Of a DNA stretch of 37,965 nucleotides, positions 26,123 to 34,351 are shown piece by piece. The position numbers were made by a program, and so were the translations under genes. The notes beneath the pieces are model-generated. The model ran no database searches, was not told the origin of the DNA, and was given only the letters and a program-made list of their open reading frames with translations. Source of the stretch: an uncultured Schlesneria sp. (lineage in GTDB: Bacteria > Planctomycetota > Planctomycetia > Planctomycetales > Planctomycetaceae); assembly GCA_903834925.1 (NCBI GenBank), contig CAILLA010000275.1:1-37965 (forward strand). Reading direction: 5' to 3'. The number at the start of each line of letters is the position of its first letter. The first letter of the stretch is position 1.

Positions 26123-28039
26123 TTACCAGTCTGTCGAATGCGGTGGACTCATCGGCGCTTCGGCATATGGGGATGGCGAAGGAGGTCGGCCAGTGGCCAT
26201 GAGTCCATAATTAAAGACAAAGTCTTGACGCAATAAATCTCCAGCCGACCAAGATTCGGCCGCGAATCCCATGTCCACTGTCGTCAGGCCCGATGGGATG
26301 CCGAGGGTGCGGTCGGACGATATCAATGTGTCAATGTCGTCCAACGCAACTGCGGCCCTTTCATCTTTACCTGCGATTTCTGCAGGTGTGGCGACTTGCC
26401 CGATTCGATAGGCGGTTAATGGATGGTCCTCCATGACTTTTACCAGTTGCGTCTTCCATCCTTTGCCACCAGCCTCAGCCAATTTGTACGCTTCCTTGTA
26501 TCGATTGTACCATAGGTGGAGCGCACCTGGTTTTGGCGTTACTGATAACGCTGCAAGTTGATCTTGCATCATTTTCAGCGCTTGTCGCGGTTTCGGGGCA
26601 AGTTTACTGCCCAAAATAGAGTCGAAGTCGAGACCCATTTGTTCGGCCAGTTCAAAAATTGCGCGTTTGCCAATATGGGAGTAAATATGCGGACCTTGCA
26701 AACCGGCATTGCGCGTCTCTGTTGCGGTACGAGGCTTGAAGGTTCCGTAAGGAGTGGTTTGTCGGTCTTTGTAGTACTTGCCAAAATCTTTCGGCCTCTT
26801 TTTCTTCTTGGCTCGTTTATCGACCGTATCTCTTGCCGTTCCCCAAACGAAGTATTTCCCGGAATTCCGATCATATCGATCCTGTTCGGCCGCTGTGATT
26901 CCATTGGTAGTACAATACGTCGCCGGGTCGGGATGAGTGTCCGTATCACTTGAAGAACTTGACTCCGAAATCCATGCTCCGGAAATATACCGATACGTCG
27001 TTCGTTGGATGGTCTGGTGAATGAAAGGCGGCGTCGTTGCAGGGAAGCCTGCGTTCTTGGGACTTCGCCCCATCTGAGTTACGAAATTTGCTTCGGTATT
27101 CATTTGGAATGACGATACTCGCAGTCCCATCCGATCTGCTTCGGCTTCCATACTCTGATCATTGATAACCGCGATGCCGGAACTGTACGGATTGCGAACA
27201 CGACCAGCGCGCTGTTGCACGACGTGTGTCAGCTCATGACCTAAAAGTTGCTGGCCCTGAATTGAATGGGGATTATAGTGACCTGGAGCGAAATACAGAT
27301 TCGAACCGTATGTGAAGGCCAGCGCGCCGATCGATGAGGCTTGTGGGCCAACATGAACTCGGACGTCCGCGAAGCTCGTTTTAAAGAACGATTCCATTTT
27401 CTGAAGCACAGGATGCGGCAACGGCTGACCACCGCCACCGCCGAAATTCGAAAGATTTACAGGCAACAGAAACGCGTCACCGGCGCGAACTTGCTGAACG
27501 GCGATGTGACCTCTGGGAACGCGACTGGGGTGGACTGATCCGGAGTTAATTGTCTGACCTAAGTGCGGTTTGGCGACCTGCTGCTGAATGGTGATCTGCG
27601 GTCCATGAATTGGTTGACCCAGATGTGGGGCGGGCTGACGCTGCCGATGGGCAATGTTTTGCGCGTTAGCTGTTTGTACCGATTGCCTCTGGATGGCGTT
27701 GGGTTGACCGAGGAGTGGCGGCGCGGGTCTCGGTAACACTGCGGTCATCGGGGTTGCTTGCCGCTGGATTGTCGGCGGCTGGCCCAACTTCGGACTACCG
27801 ATTTTTTTCGAGGCATCGAATTGTTGCGGCCGCGCCGGGACAATCGCTGGCTGCTGTTGGAGCATGTTGGGAGGACGGTGTTGCGGGGTCCCCAGGATCT
27901 GGGGACTTGGCTTCATCGTGATCATTTGCGGCTGGATGGCTTTGGGGGCATGGGGTAACGGGGCAAAACTTGGTTGTCCGATGATGAACTTCCCCTGGAT
28001 GACCGTTCCTCGCCCGGAGATCACTTGAATCATTGCCAT
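26123..28039 (-). CDS. DUF4157 putative effector C (638 aa)
   Basis: N-terminal tag MAMIQVISGRGTVIQGKF, a long linker (about 40-180) with several LGQP and IQRQ motifs, and a DUF4157 core with HELTHVVQQ at 268-276 and MEAEADRMG at 297-305. After QTIQR near residue 346 comes a unique region of about 290 residues. It starts with a Ser/Asp-rich stretch, then KRAKKKKRPKDFGKYYKD and GPHIYSHIGKRAIFELAEQ, and ends in a Pro/Ser-rich tail. No family is recognised. Basic and His-rich segments would suit a nucleic-acid-targeting domain, but that is a guess. It is divergent from effector D across a 239-bp shared promoter region. Confidence 0.85.
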   Translation of the reverse strand: MAMIQVISGRGTVIQGKFIIGQPSFAPLPHAPKAIQPQMITMKPSPQILGTPQHRPPNMLQQQPAIVPARPQQFDASKKIGSPKLGQPPTIQRQATPMTAVLPRPAPPLLGQPNAIQRQSVQTANAQNIAHRQRQPAPHLGQPIHGPQITIQQQVAKPHLGQTINSGSVHPSRVPRGHIAVQQVRAGDAFLLPVNLSNFGGGGGQPLPHPVLQKMESFFKTSFADVRVHVGPQASSIGALAFTYGSNLYFAPGHYNPHSIQGQQLLGHELTHVVQQRAGRVRNPYSSGIAVINDQSMEAEADRMGLRVSSFQMNTEANFVTQMGRSPKNAGFPATTPPFIHQTIQRTTYRYISGAWISESSSSSDTDTHPDPATYCTTNGITAAEQDRYDRNSGKYFVWGTARDTVDKRAKKKKRPKDFGKYYKDRQTTPYGTFKPRTATETRNAGLQGPHIYSHIGKRAIFELAEQMGLDFDSILGSKLAPKPRQALKMMQDQLAALSVTPKPGALHLWYNRYKEAYKLAEAGGKGWKTQLVKVMEDHPLTAYRIGQVATPAEIAGKDERAAVALDDIDTLISSDRTLGIPSGLTTVDMGFAAESWSAGDLLRQDFVFNYGLMATGRPPSPSPYAEAPMSPPHSTDW

Positions 28040-28060
28040 TGTTGCGCCTTTGTTGTCTAA

Positions 28061-28082
28061 ATCGATGTCGTATCAGGGTAAT
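28061..28082 (-). promoter_or_regulatory. Conserved box B upstream of DUF4157 gene C
   Basis: The minus-strand sequence ATTACCCTGATACGACATCG (continuing AT) ends 21 bases before the ATG, matching the boxes of genes A, B and D. A matching box A is weak or absent here. Confidence 0.6.
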
Positions 28083-28159
28083 TCATGTTGAAGAGGATGC
28101 AACATGTTTTTCCGGGTGGGGAACGATGGCGTTTTGTCCCACTTTCATGATGCATTCGA

Positions 28160-28257
28160 TCGTTACAACCGGAATATTAAACGTCATTACCCTCCCAAAA
28201 CTCCCAAAAGTCATATTGCATCCACTCCAACTGAGATTACGCTGTACGGACATCGAT
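28160..28257 (+). promoter_or_regulatory. Conserved two-box upstream region of DUF4157 gene D
   Basis: Box A (28160-28192) contains TCGTTACAACCGGAATATTA. Box B (28236-28257) reads ATTACGCTGTACGGACATCG and continues AT. Box B ends 21 bases before the ATG at 28279, and the boxes are 43 bases apart. Confidence 0.6.
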
Positions 28258-28278
28258 CCACGGCAAAAAAGGGGCAAG

Positions 28279-29931
28279 ATGATGGCGACGATTCAGGGAA
28301 TCTCGGGTCGAGGGACGGCTATTCAAGGGAAGTTTTTCACAGGCAAACCGAATTTTCCTGTGTTACGTCCGCCCCACACAGCCATTCAGCCTCAGGTTGT
28401 CAAACCGCGTCTGGGACAGCCGATCAGCCCACGATCGATACAAACCAGTTGCGTAAACGTTAATAACATGCCCGTGCAACGGGCAGGCAACGGCGAGTCG
28501 TTTCGATTGCCCGCGAATCTGTCGAACTTCGGCAGCGGGGCCGGTCAGCCGTTGCCCGAATCCGTACTGCAGAAAATGGAATCGTTCTTCAACACCAGTT
28601 TCGCGGATGTCCGCATCCACGTGGGACCTCAAGCCTCCTCGATCGGCGCGCTGGCGTTTACGCACGGTTCGAATCTCTATTTCGCACCAGGCCAGTACAA
28701 CCCCGGCACGACGCAGGGTCAACAGTTATTGGGCCACGAATTGACTCATGTCGTTCAACAGCGAGCCGGTCGCGTGCGCAATCCATTCGGCGGAGGAGTG
28801 GCGGTTGTACACGACATTGGGATGGAAGCCGAAGCGGACCGCAACGGAATTCGGGCATCATCACACATTGTGACAATTCAGAAAAAACGAATCGGGACGC
28901 AATTAAGTGTACCTGCTAAATCAATATTGAAGACTGTACAGCGACATAAAGACCGTATACCCAAAATTAAGGCCCTTATGGGAAAGAACCCCATCGGCTC
29001 TATTTCGCGAAAGGCGCAGGTAGCAACCGTGTGCCATAAGGTTAAGAAATGGGCCGAACTTAATAATTTCGACTTTAGAACAGTCGGACGAGACATCAAA
29101 GTTTACAACGGCGTTCTAACGAGTGCCACATCGGTCAGCACTATGCTGAAAAACTGGAATCCTGACACGAAATCGGACGCCGATACAGCCGGCATGTTGA
29201 TGGATTATGCGCTCATCTGGAAGAACGGGATCGTAACGGAAACACTTGAAGATGGAAGTACCCAAATCTTATATGTAAGAGACAGAAATGGAGAAATCAA
29301 AAAAGATAAAAAAACAGGGAGAGATGCAACTTTGCCCCGATTACAATATGAAGCCATGAAACTTACCCTGGGTACCAAAAAGACTGCAGGTACATTTGGA
29401 ACTCAAGACGGAGCAGCAAGAGGAGATGAGCATAGTTTTGCTCCGAATTCAGACCTTGCAAACCTTGCAAAAGACCAAAAATGGTCCACGCAGTCCGGGC
29501 CATCCGCATCAACCTCGATACTACTCTGGATGCTAAGAACGGTCAGCACATTTACACCGATTACACAGGATGAATCGTTTGCTGTCGTTTCCGCTTTGTC
29601 GGACTACTGGCAGAAATTTCTGAAAAAAATAAGGGGGCAATATCACACCAAGTTCGAGGCAATGATTCCATTAGCCCGGCACCAAGGAAAATTCGTCGAC
29701 GACGACGAAGCCAAGGGTACGATCCGTGAGACGTGCCATATGCGCCATGAGTTTAATGTAAAAAATGTGATCGCGACACTGACGCAGGGTCAAATCGTTA
29801 CCGTTCAATGGCAGTATGAGAAACGCTTCAACCTCGGCGTGTTTTCGAAATCAGAAGATCATGTGTTAGTGACAGACGAAAACAACCATACGGGGTGGGT
29901 AAAAAGCAGTGCTGTTGCATATGTCGCATAA
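28279..29931 (+). CDS. DUF4157 putative effector D with C-terminal SH3b-like domain (550 aa)
   Basis: I chose the ATG at 28279 because the conserved tag MMATIQGISGRGTAIQGKF starts there and AAAAGGGG precedes it; the frame opens at 28033. The linker is short. The DUF4157 core has HELTHVVQQ at 153-161 and MEAEADRNG at 182-190. After KTVQR near residue 221 comes a unique 330-residue region. It has an alpha/beta middle part and, from about 485, a bacterial SH3-like pattern (ATLTQGQIVTVQWQYEKR ... HTGWVKSSAVAYV). SH3b domains often bind cell-wall peptides, so a wall-active or target-binding role is possible. It is the only effector gene on the plus strand. Confidence 0.85.
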   Translation: MMATIQGISGRGTAIQGKFFTGKPNFPVLRPPHTAIQPQVVKPRLGQPISPRSIQTSCVNVNNMPVQRAGNGESFRLPANLSNFGSGAGQPLPESVLQKMESFFNTSFADVRIHVGPQASSIGALAFTHGSNLYFAPGQYNPGTTQGQQLLGHELTHVVQQRAGRVRNPFGGGVAVVHDIGMEAEADRNGIRASSHIVTIQKKRIGTQLSVPAKSILKTVQRHKDRIPKIKALMGKNPIGSISRKAQVATVCHKVKKWAELNNFDFRTVGRDIKVYNGVLTSATSVSTMLKNWNPDTKSDADTAGMLMDYALIWKNGIVTETLEDGSTQILYVRDRNGEIKKDKKTGRDATLPRLQYEAMKLTLGTKKTAGTFGTQDGAARGDEHSFAPNSDLANLAKDQKWSTQSGPSASTSILLWMLRTVSTFTPITQDESFAVVSALSDYWQKFLKKIRGQYHTKFEAMIPLARHQGKFVDDDEAKGTIRETCHMRHEFNVKNVIATLTQGQIVTVQWQYEKRFNLGVFSKSEDHVLVTDENNHTGWVKSSAVAYVA

Positions 29932-30066
29932 ACGCCGATCCCCGGCTTGGAATCAGCTCTTTTTCAGATGGTCGATGGAAAAGCGAAATCCTGATTCGTT
30001 GGGAATCTCTGCCAAAAAAAACTTTTGGAACGGAAAAAGGTATCAAAAGAACTCAAATCGTCTCGC

Positions 30067-30837
30067 CTACCGGCGTTGAACGGGAAGCACGATCGACGCC
30101 GCTTGTCGGCCCATACGATCGGCTTCGGATTCGAGCAGATAATCCTGTACGACTGCCACCCCGTTACCAAGTGGATTGCGGACTCGACCGGCTCGTTGCT
30201 GGACGACGTGAGTCAGTTCATGGCCCAGCAACTGCTGGCCCTGGATCGTGCCTGGGTTGTATTGGCCCGGTGAGAAATAGAGATCCGTTCCGTAGGTGAA
30301 AGCCAAAGCGCCAATCGAAGCGGCTTCGGGACCGACGTGAACTCGAACGTCTTCGAAGCTGGTTTTGAAGTACGATTCCATCTTCTGCTGGACCGATTCG
30401 GGCAATCGCTGTCCACTGCCGAACGGTTTGAACCGAAACGTGGGTGGCAATGGAAACGCCGTATCCGATTTTCGCTGGACGGCTCCCAGTCCTGAAGAAC
30501 CCAATCTGGCATTCATTGGCTGGACGATTGGCGGACGCTGGGGTGCCCCGAGTCGAGGTGCCGCCGCAGCCTGAACCAGTGGCATCGCCATTTTGGGCAA
30601 AACCGATTGACCCAGACGTGGCTTTTGCTGGATGGAAGGTTTTGCGACCGGCGTTACAGGAAGTTTTGCGAACGATGAAAGACCGCGTTCCCTCACGGGC
30701 TGGCTGGGCGCTCCCAAGCCTCCGCCGACTTTTCCGGTCGAGAGTTGAAGAATACGTGAGACACCACCGGGGAAATATCCCTGGATGACTTTTCCCTTAC
30801 CGTTCAGTGGATGAGGTCGCATTTGAAATGTCATCAT
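30067..30837 (-). CDS. Stand-alone DUF4157 protein E (256 aa)
   Basis: A bare DUF4157 protein ending only a few residues after the core. The N-terminus (MMTFQMRPHPLNGKGKVIQG) is only loosely related to the tag of A-D. A Pro/Gln/Leu-rich linker with LGQS and VQR motifs follows. The core (about 140-245) has HELTHVVQQ at 206-214 and LESEADRMG at 235-243, and the protein ends LPVQRR. It has no variable C-terminal domain. It is the DUF4157 gene nearest the T6SS baseplate genes and may act as a peptidase, adaptor or loading factor for the others. The shared upstream box is absent. Confidence 0.8.
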   Translation of the reverse strand: MMTFQMRPHPLNGKGKVIQGYFPGGVSRILQLSTGKVGGGLGAPSQPVRERGLSSFAKLPVTPVAKPSIQQKPRLGQSVLPKMAMPLVQAAAAPRLGAPQRPPIVQPMNARLGSSGLGAVQRKSDTAFPLPPTFRFKPFGSGQRLPESVQQKMESYFKTSFEDVRVHVGPEAASIGALAFTYGTDLYFSPGQYNPGTIQGQQLLGHELTHVVQQRAGRVRNPLGNGVAVVQDYLLESEADRMGRQAASIVLPVQRR

Positions 30838-31190
30838 TCAGTCTCTCTGAAACGGCTGACGCTGGAATCGCCAAGCCCCAGCCATCCCCATGACGCATTT
30901 GAAATCTTTTCTTATTTGATCGTATCTGAATTGATCAATCTGTCAAGAAGTGGTGTTTACCTAACTTAAAAACGAGGCGATTTCCTGCTTCGTCAAAATC
31001 CGAATGGGAGCAAACGGTGTTTCTATCTCTTCGATGCAAATCGGTGACCAATTGGAACATTGCTGAATGACCTGGGCGTTTTCGGAGGGGTAATTGTTTG
31101 CTTTGAGGTTGTCTGTTTTTTTCATTGAAATCGGCAAGCCTTCGCGGCGGCTGGAAGCCGCTGCGACATTCGAAATCGACGCGCGATCGA
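30838..31190. other. Intergenic region with hairpin repeat and a possible small gene
   Basis: Between tssG and gene E lie a GC-rich palindrome (GCGGCTGGAAGCCGC, 31147-31161) of a dispersed type and a 54-codon minus-strand frame at 30961-31125. No promoter or terminator is convincing. Confidence 0.5.
30961..31125 (-). CDS. Possible small protein, 54 aa
   Basis: The frame starts MKKTDNLKANNYPSENAQVI, continues with CSNWSPICIEEIETPF and ends LTKQEIASFLS. Its composition looks protein-like. There is no clear ribosome site and no recognised family. It sits between tssG and gene E on the same strand, so it could be an accessory protein or a remnant of a larger gene. Confidence 0.35.
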   Translation of the reverse strand: MKKTDNLKANNYPSENAQVIQQCSNWSPICIEEIETPFAPIRILTKQEIASFLS

Positions 31191-32300
31191 TTAACCAATT
31201 CTGAACCCGTCATGCGACGCGCACAAACCGGCTGTGCCGGTCGGGTGAAACGTCAGTTCGGTCAGGTCATGATTTGGCGGTTGAGCGCCCAGCCAGGAAT
31301 TGCGTCTCAACGCACTCGACTTGCCGAGTTGCAACTGGGGGCGTTCTTCTTTCTTTAGGACTAATTGAATGTCCCAGTCGAGTTCCTCACCGACATAGTT
31401 TCGGACGAAATCGATCAGCTTCGGTAACGAACGGCCCCCGGGGAGAAACTGCTGAAATTCGTCATAGCTCAGCGGGCCGATCACTAGTCGGAACTTGGAC
31501 TGTGCGTCCAGGACGCGACGGCCCAGTGTTGCCCCCTGCCCCAGTAATCCGTTTTCCCGACGTCCACGCAGTTGCGTCAGGCAACTGTCGGGGATTTCCA
31601 TCCAGTGAAAAACGAACTCTTGCACTTTGATCGAAGGGGGTTCGGCCTGTTTCACGGAATGAGGAAAGAAAAAGCCGTTCAACATCGCTGCCAGCCCATC
31701 CGGGTTTCGTGTCTGACACGAAAGGATTCCTGAGTAATACCGCTTCGTTCCGTCGGGAACATGGTCACGATCATGAAACGAGCGTGTTCCGATGCCAAAC
31801 AGCGATCCGACGTAGTCCGCGAACCGGTCTGATTCAGGTCGATCGTGCTGGACCGTCGGCTGGGCTTCGGCCCAGGCGCGATAGAACAGCGTCAAAATTC
31901 GATGTTGCAGCAGATCGACAAACCGCGCCAGCGTCGGATCGTGATGATGTTGAAGTCGGTCGAGCACAAATTCGGTGATATGCAGCGGCAACGGACCGTC
32001 GGGACCGAACAGACCCAGACAATAGATCACCAGGCGATCAAGCAATTCGGTGCCATCAGGGTCGTTCTGGTCAGCGGGGATGAATTTGGAAAGCGATGCC
32101 GGGGCGAACTTCAGAAATGGTTCTTGCGATAATCGAACGGGATCGTCCTCGGGACGTACTGACTTTCCAACCGGTGGAAGTTCCGGATGCAGCAGGGCCA
32201 GCCGTCGAATGGCGGCGAAAAAGTCGAATTTGAAGGGGGCGTCACGCAAATGATCTTTGAAGTTCAAATCCGTTGACGCCGCCCGATCCTGATCGGCCAT
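31191..32300 (-). CDS. tssG: Type VI secretion baseplate protein TssG
   Basis: A 369-residue TssG (VasB/ImpH family) protein. The family start is clear: FKFDFFAAIRRLALLHPELP then PVRLSQEPFLKFAPASLSKF (about 20-90). The body contains GLFGPDGPLPLHITEFVLDR, a hallmark of TssG. It forms the baseplate wedge with two copies of TssF and with TssE and TssK. Its start overlaps the end of tssF by 37 bp, which suggests translational coupling. Length is slightly above usual. Confidence 0.93.
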   Translation of the reverse strand: MADQDRAASTDLNFKDHLRDAPFKFDFFAAIRRLALLHPELPPVGKSVRPEDDPVRLSQEPFLKFAPASLSKFIPADQNDPDGTELLDRLVIYCLGLFGPDGPLPLHITEFVLDRLQHHHDPTLARFVDLLQHRILTLFYRAWAEAQPTVQHDRPESDRFADYVGSLFGIGTRSFHDRDHVPDGTKRYYSGILSCQTRNPDGLAAMLNGFFFPHSVKQAEPPSIKVQEFVFHWMEIPDSCLTQLRGRRENGLLGQGATLGRRVLDAQSKFRLVIGPLSYDEFQQFLPGGRSLPKLIDFVRNYVGEELDWDIQLVLKKEERPQLQLGKSSALRRNSWLGAQPPNHDLTELTFHPTGTAGLCASHDGFRIG

Positions 32301-34192
32301 CGAGCAACTTCTCCTCGTTGCAAGGTCTGAAATACGGTTTCCACGAACGAATTCAGCGACACATATTTTGCGAAAAATTCTTCCAGAATGCTGGCGAACA
32401 GGAATGTCTCACCCTGATCAAACGCCAGTTCATCCAGTTTCAATTCGATCTCGATCCCGCGTCCAAACGCGATCGGAATATGTTCTGACATGATCCGACG
32501 GACGATCGGTTTACAAGTGACCGATTCGATCCCGTCGATCTGTTTGATGTCAGCCGATTGCGACACATTGGCAAACAGTCCGACAAGTTCGCGCAGTGAC
32601 GCCGCTCCTTTTTGAGGATCGGAATTCACAAGCGAAAGGTAATTCAGCGAAAGCAGATTGATCAATTGCCAGTTTAACTCGCCGGAATGGTTTGCCGCTG
32701 ACGGAATCGGTTTTGTCGGCCCGGTCAGAATTCGAGTCGATTTCACGGGAGCGTTCACTTCCAGCGTAAAATCGGTCGCTCCCTTGCCGATGGGGACATA
32801 CAGTGGCAGATCCCGGTTCGTACACAGTGCGATCAGTCCAAGTTGTCGGAAACTGCCGCGAAACGGACCCTCGTGCCCATCGACAAGCGAAATATAAACT
32901 TCGCTGCCGATGTAACTCGACCGAAATCCAATCGACTTTTGACGCGAAGACAACAGTCGGGGGACTCGCCGAATCGTGAAAAACGACTGATCCGGGTCGG
33001 TTTGAGCCACATCGTTTTCAGCATAAAACGGATAGAATTCCTGTTGCACCTCGGTCGTCGTCCCGTAGGCCATCGCCTTGGTGACTTGAAAGACTTCAAA
33101 ATCCAGGGGCTGCGTGCGATCGGGGATCACGTGGTACTCTTCGGTTTCATCGGAAAGATGAATCCGGTCGAGCCGTTTGGAAAACAGGTTGATGGCGGGT
33201 GAGCAGAACAGGCCGAAATTTTGTTCTGTGACAGTTCGCTCGAGGCGTTTTTCAAGCTGATTGAACAGGAAAATCACTTCCAGTTCATCCCCCTCGATTT
33301 TCTGGATTGCGTCTGCCAGACCCGTCAGTTCGACGAAAAGAAACAGTTCAGGCATGGCAAAGTATTCTTCGAGTAGCCGATATCCCTGAAAACTGCGGTT
33401 TGATTGAGGGATCACTTCATGGCCATGATCGAACGACGTCGCTCTGACACACGAGTTATCGAGGGTTGTGGTCGTTGATCCCGTCACGTCGCGAGGAGAG
33501 CGAATCACGATGGCGAGAGTGGAATTCATGAACTGTTCGAAAAGCTGGTATCGACGCCGGTCGTTCCCCTTCAAGTGCAGCGGCAGGCGGTCGAGCGGCA
33601 GTTGATTGAAACTACCGGATTTACAGTGGAACCGCAGTTGGATTCCTGCTTTCGCCGGGATCTTTTGTTTGACGGTCGAACGGTGATCGCCGAAGAACAT
33701 TTCGAATTCGTCTGGCAGGTCGAGTTGGGTTTCAGACCGAGAGAAATAATCGGCATCGGTGAGTTCGATGGGCCAAAGCGTGACAGGGTGCGCCGTCCGA
33801 AATTGACAGCTTGGCAGTTTCACATCCTTCTCGATCTTGCTGTACAAGGCGGTGTTCTTAGGAAGAAGGCTCCCTTTTTTCAGGCTGGGATCTTTGTAGT
33901 CCGGCTCGAATTGCACAATGGCCATCGACGGTGTCGGCGCGAGAAATTTAGGATAGACCACGTCGAACAGATGCTGCAGAAAATTGGGAAACTCGGCATC
34001 GATCCGCAGTTGAACACGCGCCGTCAGGAATGCCACACCCTCCAGCAGTCGTTCGACGAAGGGGTCGGCGACTTCGGTGCCATGCATTCCCAATCGTCCG
34101 GCGATTTTAGGGAAATCGGCGGCGAATTCCGCACCCATTTCACGCAGGTACTGAAGTTCTCGCTCGTAGTGCTTAAGAATTCGCGGGTCCAT
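32264..34192 (-). CDS. tssF: Type VI secretion baseplate protein TssF
   Basis: A 642-residue TssF (VasA/ImpG family) protein. The N-terminus MDPRILKHYERELQYLREMG followed by FAADFPKIAGRLGMHGTEVADP is the typical family opening. The body includes LFCSPAINLFSKR and VYISLVDGHEGPF, seen in TssF wedge proteins. It makes the trimeric wedge interface of the cytoplasmic baseplate. AAGGATG lies about 9 bases before the ATG. A 24-bp-arm palindrome separates it from tssE upstream, so it may be transcribed apart from tssE or its message may be stabilised there. Confidence 0.94.
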   Translation of the reverse strand: MDPRILKHYERELQYLREMGAEFAADFPKIAGRLGMHGTEVADPFVERLLEGVAFLTARVQLRIDAEFPNFLQHLFDVVYPKFLAPTPSMAIVQFEPDYKDPSLKKGSLLPKNTALYSKIEKDVKLPSCQFRTAHPVTLWPIELTDADYFSRSETQLDLPDEFEMFFGDHRSTVKQKIPAKAGIQLRFHCKSGSFNQLPLDRLPLHLKGNDRRRYQLFEQFMNSTLAIVIRSPRDVTGSTTTTLDNSCVRATSFDHGHEVIPQSNRSFQGYRLLEEYFAMPELFLFVELTGLADAIQKIEGDELEVIFLFNQLEKRLERTVTEQNFGLFCSPAINLFSKRLDRIHLSDETEEYHVIPDRTQPLDFEVFQVTKAMAYGTTTEVQQEFYPFYAENDVAQTDPDQSFFTIRRVPRLLSSRQKSIGFRSSYIGSEVYISLVDGHEGPFRGSFRQLGLIALCTNRDLPLYVPIGKGATDFTLEVNAPVKSTRILTGPTKPIPSAANHSGELNWQLINLLSLNYLSLVNSDPQKGAASLRELVGLFANVSQSADIKQIDGIESVTCKPIVRRIMSEHIPIAFGRGIEIELKLDELAFDQGETFLFASILEEFFAKYVSLNSFVETVFQTLQRGEVARWPIRIGRRQRI

Positions 34193-34220
34193 GAAACGAC
34201 ATCCTTAGCTCGGAATATTC

Positions 34221-34282
34221 GTTAGCCCGACGCGCGAGCGAGGGTCTTACGTTGTTCTCCCTCGCTTGCGCGTCGGGCTAAC
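34221..34282. repeat. Long inverted repeat between tssE and tssF
   Basis: Arms of 24 bases (34221-34244 and 34259-34282; GTTAGCCCGACGCG at the outer end) match with one mismatch around a 14-base loop. There is no T-run on either side, so it is more likely a dispersed palindromic element or message-stability structure than a classical terminator. Confidence 0.85.
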
Positions 34283-34351
34283 GCGACGCGGTGTTCCAGG
34301 TGAAGCAGGTGCATATTTCGTCCGGGTCTGCCGTGTTTGTCCGTCGTTAGA

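Noticed and set aside
29932-30066. Terminator between convergent genes D and E
   Set aside because: There are A- and T-rich runs but no stable GC stem. The evidence is too weak to list.
30935-31213. A 92-codon minus-strand frame overlapping the end of tssG
   Set aside because: It crosses a dispersed GC-rich palindrome and has low-complexity Arg/Gln composition. The alternative frame at 30961-31125 looks more protein-like.
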